Shown piece after piece: positions 1 to 8,372 of a stretch of DNA of 64,000 nucleotides. Source of the DNA: JAHBVL01 sp963712055 (GTDB taxonomy: Bacteria; Chloroflexota; Chloroflexia; Thermomicrobiales; UBA6265); assembly GCA_963712055.1 (NCBI GenBank), contig CAVQGN010000003.1, positions 124,001-188,000 of the forward strand, in the 5' to 3' direction. Position numbers and translations under genes: made by a program. The notes under the pieces were generated by a model that was not told the origin of the DNA, ran no database searches, and was given only the letters and a program-made list of their open reading frames with translations. The first letter of the stretch is position 1, and every line of letters begins with the position of its first letter.

Positions 1-1317
1 ATGGTTCTTCTGCCGATCCTGCTGACCTGGTTTGCGCTGTTCGAAGCATCCCGGCAGTACCGCCGCTTCATCGATTCCAATCCCGACGAAATCCGCAAGC
101 CTTTTCTCCTCCTGTGGGAACAGGGTTTCGGGGGAACGGCGCCATGGTACAGTCCGCCGTTTTCGACCGTTGCCCTCATGGACGCCGCTATTATCGCGAT
201 CATCATTCTGCTGACCTTCTATTCTCACGGGCGTCGCGACCAGCGTGAGGAGGAGATTCAGAAAACGGCGAACGCATTCCAAACCGAACTCGATAATGTT
301 CTTGCTGAGGCAACCGTGGCGCTCGCGCCTGACCGAGCTGGTCGACCGGCCATGCTCGCCCGCAGCGTCGAGCGGCTCGCTGACCGCTTCGACAATGCCA
401 GTCAGGAACTCCTCAACCGCCTGCAATCCGAACACGACCGGATTGCTTCGATTTCGGATCGGCGCGAACAAGAGATCGCGGATTTCGGTGTTTTTGCGAG
501 TGGTATGCGCGCTGGCGCGGAAGAATCCCACCGCGTGCTGCTCGATCTCCGCCAGGTTTCGCAATCGCTTCAGCAAACCCTTGATGATCTCGCCGGTGAA
601 GTCGCTGGGTCGAGCGATCACCAGCAAACCCTCAATCAGACCATCATGTCCCTCGAGAGACTCATCGCGGCCGATGTCCAGAGCGATACCGCGGTGACGC
701 GCCAACTCGTCGAAGCGACGGCGGCGCTGGCTGATGCCGCGGACCGTTCGATGGTCGCCGCCGATACGGCCGCGCAGGCTGGTCGGGTGGCGTCAGAAGC
801 CGTCTACGGCATTGCCGAAATCAATCGTTCGCTGTCAGATGGCCAGACCCGTCTCGATACGGCGCTGGCCGAACAAACTGGTGCGAATGCCAAGCTGGCG
901 GATGCACTCCGTTCTGGCAGTGCCGGGGTCAGCACCTCGTCGCGGATGCTTTCCGACATCGCCGTGACCCTGAGCGAACTGCGGGAAGAATTCAGCAGCA
1001 TCAGTCAGCTTTCACAGGAACAAGCCATCACCCTGTCGCGCCTCATCTCCGAGCAGAGCACGATGGCCTCGAGTCTGACGGAGGTTGCTCGCGATCTCAG
1101 TGCAGCGAGTGTGTCGACCTCGCTCAGGCAGCGCGAAATGAATGATGATGTCGCTGCGCTCGTTCGCCGTCTCGATTCCCTGACCGCTGCCCTTTCTCAT
1201 ATGGCTACTGGTTCGCCGGACGCGACCTGGCTCGAAGGCAGCCTGTCGCGGTCAGATGAACCAGCCGAAACCACAGGCAAGAGTTCGACCAGTCTCTGGC
1301 CCAAACGCAACCGGTGA
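1..1317 (+). CDS. Membrane protein with long coiled-coil tail, possible ion-motor (MotA/ZorA-like) subunit, 5' end probably cut
   Basis: The reading frame is open from the first base of the window, so the ATG at position 1 may be internal and upstream membrane segments may be missing. The visible 438 residues have a hydrophobic segment at about 1-16 and another at about 58-77, separated by a conserved-looking loop with FLLLWEQGFGG. A basic/acidic stretch and about 340 residues of Ala/Gln/Glu/Ser-rich heptad-like helix follow, typical of a long cytoplasmic coiled coil. The next gene starts 70 bases downstream and has the N-terminal plug of MotB/ExbD-type subunits, so this gene is the natural candidate for the channel partner. 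ZorA of Zorya systems also has membrane helices followed by a long tail. I do not see the classical MotA/TolQ proton-channel motif here, so the function is inferred from architecture and neighbour only. Confidence 0.6.
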   Translation: MVLLPILLTWFALFEASRQYRRFIDSNPDEIRKPFLLLWEQGFGGTAPWYSPPFSTVALMDAAIIAIIILLTFYSHGRRDQREEEIQKTANAFQTELDNVLAEATVALAPDRAGRPAMLARSVERLADRFDNASQELLNRLQSEHDRIASISDRREQEIADFGVFASGMRAGAEESHRVLLDLRQVSQSLQQTLDDLAGEVAGSSDHQQTLNQTIMSLERLIAADVQSDTAVTRQLVEATAALADAADRSMVAADTAAQAGRVASEAVYGIAEINRSLSDGQTRLDTALAEQTGANAKLADALRSGSAGVSTSSRMLSDIAVTLSELREEFSSISQLSQEQAITLSRLISEQSTMASSLTEVARDLSAASVSTSLRQREMNDDVAALVRRLDSLTAALSHMATGSPDATWLEGSLSRSDEPAETTGKSSTSLWPKRNR

Positions 1318-1387
1318 CTCCCGTCATGGACCATAGCCAAGGCTCCCGCTTCCGTCTCGCTCCTGGAGCGACCGGCCGAGTTCGATC

Positions 1388-2566
1388 ATGAATCGACGCC
1401 GCCGAGAAGGGCGCGACATGGTTCTGCTCGGGGGTTGGCTCTTTGCCGATCTCCTCCTTGGTCTGGCGATGCTCTTCCTGACCGCCAATACAGTTGGAAC
1501 GCCGGCTCCGTCGCCTACGCCCACACCAGAACCGAATTACCTAGCGACATCTGAAGCACGTGCAGCGGCCACTGGCACCGCCCAGCAAAACCAGATCGCG
1601 GCAATGAACCTGACCGCTGTAGCCGTCGATGAAGAAGCCGCGCAGCAAGCCGCCGAAGCTGCCACGCAACAAGCGGTCATCGACGCACAGGCAACCCAGC
1701 AAGCGCTCCTGGAAAATGAAGCCACCCAACAGGCCAAGGCCGCAGCAACCTTTGCCGCGCTGAGCGACGATCAGCGCGCCACCGCCGAGGCCTTGGCCAC
1801 CACCGATGCCTTGGCGGCGCAAGCAACGATTGCCGCATTTGCGACCGAGCAAGCGCGGACCGAGAGTGACATCGCGCAATCAGCCAGTGATCTTGCCACC
1901 GCCGAAGCGCTCGCCACCGAGGATGCCCTGGGAGCAGAAGCGACGATCTCCGCCCAGGAAACCCAGGCTGCAGAGATTGCCGCCGTCGCAACCCAGAATG
2001 CCGAAAGCGGAGCGAACGCGCTCGCTACCAGTCAGGCTGAATTGGAAGCGGCCAGAGCGACGACCGAAGCGGTTCTTGCAAGTCAGATCGACAACAGTTC
2101 CACACTCTCCACAGCGCAGGCCGAACTGATCGCGATCCAGTCCACCGCCGATGCGCTCGGAACCCAGCAAGCCGGATCATTTGCGACCGCAACTGTGCTA
2201 GCCAGGGCGGCATCGGTGAGTTCGATCGACCCGAACGTCGCTGAGCTCTCGATCGATGTCGATGCCTTTGGACTGATCAATGGCGATCAAGCGGCGATCG
2301 ATGATGCCACCGCAACCCTGGCCGACGCCCTCGCACCCTATGCAGAATGTCGGGTCGGGTTGACGCTCACTTTCGGCTGGAGCGCGGACATTCAGGTCGG
2401 TCTCAATGTGGCCGCTGCTATCAATGACATTCTCGTGACCGAATTCGCCGACCAGTTTAGCGACGCTGCTCTCGATAACTTCGCCCAGCTCGAAGATCCC
2501 CCCGGCCGGGTCGATCTCGACATCTTTTTCTACAAGGGTTGCGAGGGACTCGCGCCTAGCGGGTAG
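1388..2566 (+). CDS. MotB/ZorB-like membrane protein: single TM with Asp, Ala-rich helix, divergent OmpA-like C-terminus
   Basis: This 392-residue protein starts with a very basic N-terminus and one transmembrane helix (about 12-34) containing W17, A20 and D21. That resembles the W...AD pattern of MotB, ExbD and ZorB, where the Asp binds the driving ion. A Pro/Thr linker (about 38-48) and about 225 residues of Ala/Thr/Gln-rich repeats (ATQQA, ALAT units) follow. The last 115 residues have an OmpA-like strand-helix-strand pattern: LSIDVDAF, a helix, RVGLTLTFGW in place of the usual GHTD strand, a helix, and a final GRVDLDIFF strand. The usual peptidoglycan-binding Arg is not evident. C321 and C385 could form a disulfide. 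It lies 70 bases after the upstream gene and probably forms a two-gene unit with it. Its stop is seven bases from the stop of the convergent glycosyltransferase. The motor assignment is inference. Confidence 0.65.
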   Translation: MNRRRREGRDMVLLGGWLFADLLLGLAMLFLTANTVGTPAPSPTPTPEPNYLATSEARAAATGTAQQNQIAAMNLTAVAVDEEAAQQAAEAATQQAVIDAQATQQALLENEATQQAKAAATFAALSDDQRATAEALATTDALAAQATIAAFATEQARTESDIAQSASDLATAEALATEDALGAEATISAQETQAAEIAAVATQNAESGANALATSQAELEAARATTEAVLASQIDNSSTLSTAQAELIAIQSTADALGTQQAGSFATATVLARAASVSSIDPNVAELSIDVDAFGLINGDQAAIDDATATLADALAPYAECRVGLTLTFGWSADIQVGLNVAAAINDILVTEFADQFSDAALDNFAQLEDPPGRVDLDIFFYKGCEGLAPSG

Positions 2567-2572
2567 CGGAGG

Positions 2573-3688
2573 CTATTCGAGAATCTCGCGATAGACGTGC
2601 AACGTTTTTCGGGCGGTCTCCGACCAAGCGTATCTGCTCGCTCGCTCGATTCCGCGTCGCCTCAAGATCTGCTGGCTCGATTCGTCGGAAAGGAGCGCTC
2701 TGATTGCCTCGGCGAGCGCTTCCGCTGAGGGATCTACAATTATGGCACCATCTCCCACGACCTCTGGAAAGCTGCCGCGATTGGAAACGATTGTTGGCAC
2801 TCCGCAGGACATCGCTTCGATCGCTGTGAGGCCAAATCCTTCGTCGAGCGACGGCGTCACGTAGACGCCAGCATGGCAATACAGCGTTGTTTTCTCCGCA
2901 TCGTCGACTCGACCCGTCAGAATGATCCGTTCGCCCAATCCAAGGTCGGAAATGAGCGGTTCGATTGGCGGGTAGACGACCGGGTTGTCGGTGTGCGGTG
3001 AACCACCGATCACCAGCTTCCATACCGGACCGAGCTCAGGTGCGACGAGCGCGAACGCGCGGACGAGGCCGGCGAGGTTTTTGCGTAGATCGAACCCACC
3101 GATGTTGAAAAGGTACCTTCCGGATTGGAGGCCGTACCTGGCAAGAGCTTCAGTGTCGATGTTGTCACCAGCAACTGGAAGATCGACGCCCATCGGCACA
3201 ATCCGGATTCGCTCAGTGTTGATCTTCAGCACCACAGGCAGTTGATCCGCGACAAAACGGGAGGGAACAATGACGATTGCCGCGTTGCCAATTGAGCGTT
3301 CAATTTGTCCCATGAACAGTCGCATGCTTCGCGATCGACGGTACTCCGGCCAGGTCCAGGGAATCACGTCATGAACCGTCACAACCACCGGTTGATTCGA
3401 CCGTACTGGCATCGCGAGGTAGGGAACGTGCAGGAGGTCCGCCTCCCTGGCAACTCCGTTCCAGGACACGCCGCCCAGATCCCACCATGCTCGCTGCATC
3501 TTGCCAGGCAAGAAGCCCGACAGCGACAGTCTTTCGTTTCCGTTCAGAAAGAGCACCTCGGTCCGTTTTTCGTCCGCGAGCGTCGGCAGCAAAGAGACCA
3601 TGCGCTCGACATAGGTCCGGATACCAGAGGGTGGACGCTGAAGGAACGATGCATCGAACGCGACCGTCGATCGGATCAGTTGGGTCAC
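2573..3688 (-). CDS. GT4-family glycosyltransferase
   Basis: The 371-residue protein has the two-domain GT-B layout of family 4 transferases. The N-terminal acceptor domain contains a typical PSGIRTYVERM start. The C-terminal donor domain has FNIGGFDLRKN and the E-x7-E region EGFGLTAIEAMSCGVP, followed by SFPEVVGDGA, which binds the nucleotide sugar. Such enzymes move sugars such as mannose or rhamnose onto glycans or lipids at the cytoplasmic face of the membrane. No signal peptide or membrane helix is visible. The gene stands alone: it converges on the motor-like pair and diverges from thioredoxin. Donor and acceptor cannot be read from sequence. It could serve the cell-surface polysaccharide together with the phosphohexomutase and GT2 elsewhere in the window. 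Confidence 0.85.
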   Translation of the reverse strand: MTQLIRSTVAFDASFLQRPPSGIRTYVERMVSLLPTLADEKRTEVLFLNGNERLSLSGFLPGKMQRAWWDLGGVSWNGVAREADLLHVPYLAMPVRSNQPVVVTVHDVIPWTWPEYRRSRSMRLFMGQIERSIGNAAIVIVPSRFVADQLPVVLKINTERIRIVPMGVDLPVAGDNIDTEALARYGLQSGRYLFNIGGFDLRKNLAGLVRAFALVAPELGPVWKLVIGGSPHTDNPVVYPPIEPLISDLGLGERIILTGRVDDAEKTTLYCHAGVYVTPSLDEGFGLTAIEAMSCGVPTIVSNRGSFPEVVGDGAIIVDPSAEALAEAIRALLSDESSQQILRRRGIERASRYAWSETARKTLHVYREILE

Positions 3689-3762
3689 AGCGGACTTCCT
3701 GTAACGAAGATCATTTCGGCTTACTCGCTATGGCAACGGGCCGTTGTACTATTCTTTGCGCC

Positions 3763-3790
3763 TTGACCGTGGTTATGCGGTGAGTATGAT
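3763..3790 (+). promoter_or_regulatory. Sigma-70-type promoter for trxA
   Basis: TTGACC at 3763-3768 and TATGAT at 3785-3790 are separated by 16 bases. Each box differs from consensus at one position. Transcription would start near 3797 and give a leader of about 105 bases before the trxA ATG at 3902. The placement in the 213-base divergent gap fits. Confidence 0.6.
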
Positions 3791-3901
3791 CACCCGGTTA
3801 ACCGCCGTTCTGTTCGGTCCAGGTCAAAACATCGGTTTCTCGATTGCGTTTTCCAGATCGAGTCAACCGCGTCACCGATTCATGTATGGAGTAACGCAAC
3901 A

Positions 3902-4243
3902 ATGTCGAAGCCGATCGAAATCACAGACGACCAGTTCGATGACGAGGTCCTGCAATCAGACAAACTGGTCATCGTCGATTTCTGGGCGCCATGGTGCGGA
4001 CCGTGTCGGGCGATGGCTCCGGTTTTGTCCGATCTCGCCAAGGATCGTTCCGAACTGCTGAAAGTGGTCAAAGTCAACGTCGACGAACAACAGATCAATG
4101 CCGCTCAACTCGGTATTATGACTATTCCTACGCTGATTCTCTTCAAGGACGGCGAGCCAGTCGACCGCATGATCGGTGGCTATCCGAAGCGCTCGATCGT
4201 CGAACGGGTCGACAAGGCCCTCGAAGTCGGCGCTTCCGCCTGA
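3902..4243 (+). CDS. trxA: Thioredoxin
   Basis: The 113-residue protein is a complete classical thioredoxin. The redox active site WCGPC is at residues 31-35, after the conserved VDFWAPWC strand. The cis-proline loop IMTIPTL and the following LILFKDG strand are present near residues 74-85. It reduces cytoplasmic protein disulfides and serves as an electron donor, for example to ribonucleotide reductase. A GGAG motif lies about 10 bases before the ATG, and a good sigma-70 promoter is upstream. It is monocistronic and converges on nrdR across a shared hairpin. The NrdR repressor next door controls ribonucleotide reductase genes, a loose functional link. Confidence 0.96.
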   Translation: MSKPIEITDDQFDDEVLQSDKLVIVDFWAPWCGPCRAMAPVLSDLAKDRSELLKVVKVNVDEQQINAAQLGIMTIPTLILFKDGEPVDRMIGGYPKRSIVERVDKALEVGASA

Positions 4244-4260
4244 CATCACCTTACGGGCAA

Positions 4261-4292
4261 GAACGGTCGGCCTGATCTAGGCCGCGCCGTTC
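4261..4292. terminator. Bidirectional terminator-like hairpin between trxA and nrdR
   Basis: GAACGG (4261-4266) pairs with CCGTTC (4287-4292), and GGCC (4269-4272) pairs with GGCC (4280-4283), with a 7-base loop. It lies between two convergent genes and includes the nrdR stop codon. There is no long T-run, so termination efficiency is uncertain. Confidence 0.6.
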
Positions 4293-4738
4293 TGCTCAAG
4301 ACCTTCGACCTCACGACGCAGGTCGGACAAATCCGCGAACTCCCGATAGACCGACGCAAATCGGATATAGGCTACCTCGTCCACGGCTTTCAAATGCCGC
4401 AGAACGGACTCACCGATTGCGGATGATTCGACCTCGGTCAGCCCCAGCGCGAGCAGATCTGATTCCACCTTCTGGACCAGCACATCGATTTCGTCCTCGC
4501 CGATCGGACGCTTGGTGAGTGCCACCCGGAGCTTTTCTCGGAGTTTGGCTGGGTTGAACTCTTGTCGCCGACCATCTTTCTTAACCACCACCAGACCAGC
4601 CAATTCGACCCGCTCGTAGGTGGTGAAACGCTTGCCACAGGCAGAGCACTCCCGGCGACGGCGAATCGAATCGCCGTTCTGGACATCGCGGCTATCGGTC
4701 ACGCGGGAATCTGGACTATGGCAGAACGGGCATTTCAC
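4277..4738 (-). CDS. nrdR: Transcriptional repressor NrdR
   Basis: The 153-residue protein begins MKCPFC and has the N-terminal zinc ribbon with C3, C6, C31 and C34, including the SACGKRFTTYERVE signature of the family. The ATP-cone domain follows (about 45-135: VVKKDGRRQEFN, KLREKLRVAL). NrdR binds NrdR boxes upstream of ribonucleotide reductase genes and represses them according to ATP/dATP status. The length equals the family norm. It is the last gene of the minus-strand dcw cluster, 57 bases after ftsZ. Its target nrd genes are not in this window. Confidence 0.96.
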   Translation of the reverse strand: MKCPFCHSPDSRVTDSRDVQNGDSIRRRRECSACGKRFTTYERVELAGLVVVKKDGRRQEFNPAKLREKLRVALTKRPIGEDEIDVLVQKVESDLLALGLTEVESSAIGESVLRHLKAVDEVAYIRFASVYREFADLSDLRREVEGLEQNGAA

Positions 4739-4795
4739 TCAGGAAAGCTCCCGCCACTCGATCCTATCAAAACCGGGCGGTTCATCGTCAGGTGC

Positions 4796-6067
4796 TTACC
4801 GCTCGCGCAGGAATCGAATGATGCTCGACTCTTCATCGAAATCCTCGTCGGGAAGAATCGGACTTTGATGGGCTGGTCGAGATCCGCCTTCGGGTTGCGC
4901 CACCCGGTACGGAACGCGATCGCCGCGCTGCTGTGGTTGCCGCCCTTGACGTCGTTGCGGCGGAAATTCAAGCGCAGGCCGGCGATCGGCGAAACCGGTG
5001 GCGATGAGAGTAATCATGACCGCATCACCCATCGAATCGTCAATCGACGTGCCGTAAATGATCTCCGCGTCTTCATCGACCGCCGCCCTGATGATTTCAG
5101 CGGCATCGCTGGTTTCCGTCAGCGTGAGGTTCGAGCTACCGGTGATGTTGTAGAGAACACCAGTCGCGCCTTCGATGCTGGTTTCAAGTAATGGACTGGA
5201 AATCGCATGCTTGGCAGCATCGATGCATCGCGTTTCGCCGGAACCGTATCCGATCGCCATTAGAGCCGAACCGGCACCTTCCATGATCGAACGCACGTCA
5301 GCAAAGTCAAGGTTGATGACGCCAGGCTTGGTGATCAGATCGGAGATACCGCCAATACCTTGCCGAAGCACGTCGTCTGCTAATCGGAACGCTTCGGTGA
5401 TCGGCGTTTTCGGGTCGACCATTTGCAGAAGGCGCTCGTTGGGAATAGTGATCAGCGCGTCGACGCTTTCCTTCAGGTCACGAATCCCCTCGTCCGCCGC
5501 TTTACGCCGCCGCGTACCCTCGAACTCGAATGGCCGCGTGACCACGCCAACCGTCAAGGCGCCTGAGGCCTTGGCGATCTTGGCGACGATTGGTGAGGCG
5601 CCGGTGCCGGTTCCACCGCCCATGCCAGCGGTGATGAACACCATATCGGTGCCGCGGATCAGTTCAGTCAACTGATCGGCGCTCTCTTCGGCGGCCCTGG
5701 CGCCAATTTCCGGGCGACCACCAGCCCCCAGACCTTTGGTCAGTTTGTCGCCAATCCGAACGCATATCTCGGCTTTGTTGTCGATCAGCGCTTGCGCATC
5801 GGTGTTGACGGCCACGAACTCTATGCCGTCCACACCCATCTGCATCATCCGGTTGATGGCATTTCCGCCAGCGCCGCCGACACCAATCACCTTGATTTCA
5901 GCGAAGGTTTGAACATCCCGCGTCGCCTGGTTCGCCCATTCATCAATGACGGGGTTTGATGCCGTCCGGACCGGTTCTGGGGCGAGCGGCGGGGAGGGAG
6001 GATCAGCAGGCGACCCGTAATCTCGCATGAGCGGATCGAAGATCGATCGCCGTTCCTGATCCTGCAT
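4796..6067 (-). CDS. ftsZ: Cell division GTPase FtsZ
   Basis: FtsZ is the tubulin homologue that assembles the Z ring at mid-cell. The N-terminal GTPase core (IKVIGVGGAGGNAINRM) is followed by the tubulin signature GGGTGTG at about residues 150-156 and the T7 loop NLDFADVRSIM. A variable linker and a C-terminal tail ending in IIRFLRER, resembling the conserved partner-binding peptide, complete it. I chose the ATG at 6067 because AGAGG lies just upstream. The open frame extends 25 codons further to 6142, but that stretch does not look conserved. The 193-base gap upstream probably contains its own promoter. Neither ftsA nor ftsQ is present beside it, unlike the usual dcw order. Confidence 0.97.
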   Translation of the reverse strand: MQDQERRSIFDPLMRDYGSPADPPSPPLAPEPVRTASNPVIDEWANQATRDVQTFAEIKVIGVGGAGGNAINRMMQMGVDGIEFVAVNTDAQALIDNKAEICVRIGDKLTKGLGAGGRPEIGARAAEESADQLTELIRGTDMVFITAGMGGGTGTGASPIVAKIAKASGALTVGVVTRPFEFEGTRRRKAADEGIRDLKESVDALITIPNERLLQMVDPKTPITEAFRLADDVLRQGIGGISDLITKPGVINLDFADVRSIMEGAGSALMAIGYGSGETRCIDAAKHAISSPLLETSIEGATGVLYNITGSSNLTLTETSDAAEIIRAAVDEDAEIIYGTSIDDSMGDAVMITLIATGFADRRPALEFPPQRRQGRQPQQRGDRVPYRVAQPEGGSRPAHQSPILPDEDFDEESSIIRFLRER

Positions 6068-6260
6068 TTTCTGGTCCTCTCTTCGATTCAATACTGCGTG
6101 CCATCGTCTGGTCAGGGTGATCAGTCGCGAAAAACGAGGCAATAATCGGTCAATGATCTGAAGACGGAGACACTTCTCCCCGTTCTCAGAATCTCGTGAA
6201 CGTACAGTCCACGCAGACTATAACTGTACCTTGACATAGGGCTGATCGCTACCAACACGG

Positions 6261-7388
6261 TCAGATGGCGGAATCACTGTGTCCACGACGGTCGAGTGCG
6301 AGTTCGATCAGTCGACTGACGAGTTCCTCATTGGAAACCCCGCTGGCTTCCCACAAGCGTGGATACATGCTGATCGACGTGAATCCGGGCATGGTATTCA
6401 CCTCATTCAGATAAATGGCCCCGCTCTCCTTGTCGAGAAAGAAATCAACGCGCGCGAGTCCGGCAAGATCAAGCGCCTGAAACGCGGCAATTGCCAGCCG
6501 CTGGATTTCCGCAGTGGTTTCGGCTGGGATGTCGGCCGGGACGATCAACGCCGACCGGTCGTCGATGTACTTGGCAGCGTAGTCATAGAACTCGTTCGCC
6601 GGTACGATCTCGCCAACACACGACGCGATCGGGTCTTCATTCCCAAGCACGGCGATTTCGAGTTCGCGGATGTTGTGCCCTTTTTCGATCACGATTCGGC
6701 GATCGAGACGGGCGGCTTCATCGAGCGCCGAACCAAGTTCGCTCCGATCGTGGACCTTGACGATCCCCACACTCGAACCCAAATTCGCAGGCTTGGAAAA
6801 ACAAGGGAATCCAACTCGCTCGTTGATGGCATCGGCCACTTGTTCGGGATTGCGTTGCCAATCGTGGCGTTGGACCAACATCCAGTCGACACCCGGAATA
6901 CCGGCGCGTTCGAGAATGACCTTTGTCATCGCCTTGTCCATGGCGACCGCCGAACCGAGCACCCCTGAGCCGACGTAGGCTTTGTCGACGAGTTCGAGCA
7001 TTCCCTGGATCGTGCCATCCTCCCCCATCGGACCGTGCAACACGGGAAAAACAACATCGACATCGTCGGCGATGACTTCTGCCAGCGCACTCGCGGGTGG
7101 CTCCTCGAACGTGTCCAACGCCGTTGTATTCGAACTTGCAGGCACCGGCCCAATCGCGAAGAATGGCGAGGTTGCGGTCAGATTGGCCATCGGGTCGCCG
7201 TGAGCGATCCACTGTCCTTCGCGAGTAATGCCAACCGGAATCGCTTCATAACGTTCGGGGTCGAGCGAACGCATGACCGTCTGAGCAGAACGGAGCGAAA
7301 CATCGTGTTCTTCCGATTGTCCGCCGAACAGGACCGCTACCCTGATCTTCCGTTGAGTCGTCGCCTTGCCCTTGCTCGCCTCAGCCAA
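6261..7388 (-). CDS. ddl: D-alanine--D-alanine ligase
   Basis: The 375-residue ATP-grasp enzyme joins two D-alanines for the pentapeptide stem of peptidoglycan. Visible features are the N-terminal VAVLFGGQSEEHDVSLRSA, the LHGPMGEDGTIQGMLE loop, the FSKPANLGSSVGIVKV ATP-binding strand and the C-terminal YLNEVNTMPGFTSISMYP with metal ligands. The start is TTG, supported by GGGGAG six bases upstream. That GGGGAG overlaps the last codons of murB, so the two genes are translationally close. It belongs to the dcw array and precedes ftsZ. Confidence 0.96.
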   Translation of the reverse strand: MAEASKGKATTQRKIRVAVLFGGQSEEHDVSLRSAQTVMRSLDPERYEAIPVGITREGQWIAHGDPMANLTATSPFFAIGPVPASSNTTALDTFEEPPASALAEVIADDVDVVFPVLHGPMGEDGTIQGMLELVDKAYVGSGVLGSAVAMDKAMTKVILERAGIPGVDWMLVQRHDWQRNPEQVADAINERVGFPCFSKPANLGSSVGIVKVHDRSELGSALDEAARLDRRIVIEKGHNIRELEIAVLGNEDPIASCVGEIVPANEFYDYAAKYIDDRSALIVPADIPAETTAEIQRLAIAAFQALDLAGLARVDFFLDKESGAIYLNEVNTMPGFTSISMYPRLWEASGVSNEELVSRLIELALDRRGHSDSAI

Positions 7389-7391
7389 ACC

Positions 7392-8372
7392 CTACTCCCC
7401 TGATATCGCATCCCAGCCAGGAACTCGCCCGAGCACCTCGATCTCCGGTTTCAAAACGACGCCATGCTGCTCGAACACTCTTTTCCGGGCTAAAGCAATC
7501 AACTCGACCACATCCGCAGCCGTCCCCGACCCGTCATTGACGATGAAATTACTGTGGATCGTGGAAAACTGCACGCCTCCAAGAGAGAAACCCTTCATCC
7601 CGGAGACTTCCAACAGCCGGCCAGCATAATCGTTTTCAGGATTCGTGAACGTCGAACCGGCGCAGCGACCGGTCGGTTGGGTCCTCTTGCGGTAGGCGGC
7701 ATGTTCGTCGGCGAGTCGTTCAAGTTCGACGGAGTCACCTTTCGGAAGAATGAACTCGACTTCGAGCACGACGTCACTTCGGGGCTGGGGCTGATCCTTG
7801 ATCACCGTGTGGCGATACCGCGCTTCGAGCCAGTCGGCGTCGAACCATTGGTCATCGCCGGTCTGGTCGAGAATCCGGACCCGATTGAGGGTGTCGATCT
7901 GCTCAGCCCCGTGAGCGCCCGCATTGTTGACGGTCGCGCCACCGATCGTGCCCGGGAGACCTACACCCCAATCCATTCCGGCCCAGCCGCGCTCGGAAGC
8001 AAGTCGGCCGAACCACGACAACGGCGCCTGCGCACCAACACGGACGCGAACGGCAGTTTGTTCTTCAACGGTGTGAACCAGTCCTTCTGATTGCTGCCCG
8101 GCGGTTTTAGATACAACTACCAGACCGGGGAGCCCGTCGTCAGAAACGAGGAGGTTACTCCCGCCGCCGATGACGTACACCGGCATTTCTGATGCTCGGC
8201 CCCACCGGACTGCGGCGGCCAGTTGTTCAGGGGTCGCGACCCGTGTGAGATAGTCCGCCGGTCCGCCAATCCGCCAGGTCGTGTAGCGGGACATGGGTGC
8301 GTTTTGCAGGATCGTGACTTGCGGAAACCCCGGCAAGTGGCGATCAGCGCCGCCGAGTTCAGTCCTGATCAT
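7392..8372 (-). CDS. murB: UDP-N-acetylenolpyruvoylglucosamine reductase
   Basis: MurB is the FAD-dependent enzyme that reduces UDP-GlcNAc-enolpyruvate to UDP-MurNAc. The FAD domain shows MSRYTTWRIGGPADYL, VIGGGSNLLVSDDGLPG and GVGLPGTIGGATVNNAGAHG. The catalytic region reads GSTFTNPENDYAGRLLE (Ser as acid), followed by GGVQFSTIHSNFIVN. The start at 8372 overlaps the murC end by 14 bases and leaves a 326-residue protein of normal length. A longer frame to 8450 would run deep into murC and is less likely. Confidence 0.95.
   Translation of the reverse strand: MIRTELGGADRHLPGFPQVTILQNAPMSRYTTWRIGGPADYLTRVATPEQLAAAVRWGRASEMPVYVIGGGSNLLVSDDGLPGLVVVSKTAGQQSEGLVHTVEEQTAVRVRVGAQAPLSWFGRLASERGWAGMDWGVGLPGTIGGATVNNAGAHGAEQIDTLNRVRILDQTGDDQWFDADWLEARYRHTVIKDQPQPRSDVVLEVEFILPKGDSVELERLADEHAAYRKRTQPTGRCAGSTFTNPENDYAGRLLEVSGMKGFSLGGVQFSTIHSNFIVNDGSGTAADVVELIALARKRVFEQHGVVLKPEIEVLGRVPGWDAISGE

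Noticed and set aside
1541..2170. Direct DNA repeats suggestive of a tandem array or CRISPR
   Set aside because: The similarity is at the protein level in an Ala/Gln/Thr-rich coding region; there are no regular repeat-spacer units.
4562..5191. Plus-strand open frame opposite nrdR/ftsZ
   Set aside because: It is antisense to two certain genes across their junction.
6068..6260. Possible short ftsQ or ftsA remnant upstream of ftsZ
   Set aside because: The 193-base gap holds no frame with FtsQ/FtsA-like residues; it is probably a promoter region.
6231..6260. TTGACA box on the plus strand near 6231
   Set aside because: No -10 at a suitable distance, and no plus-strand gene follows.
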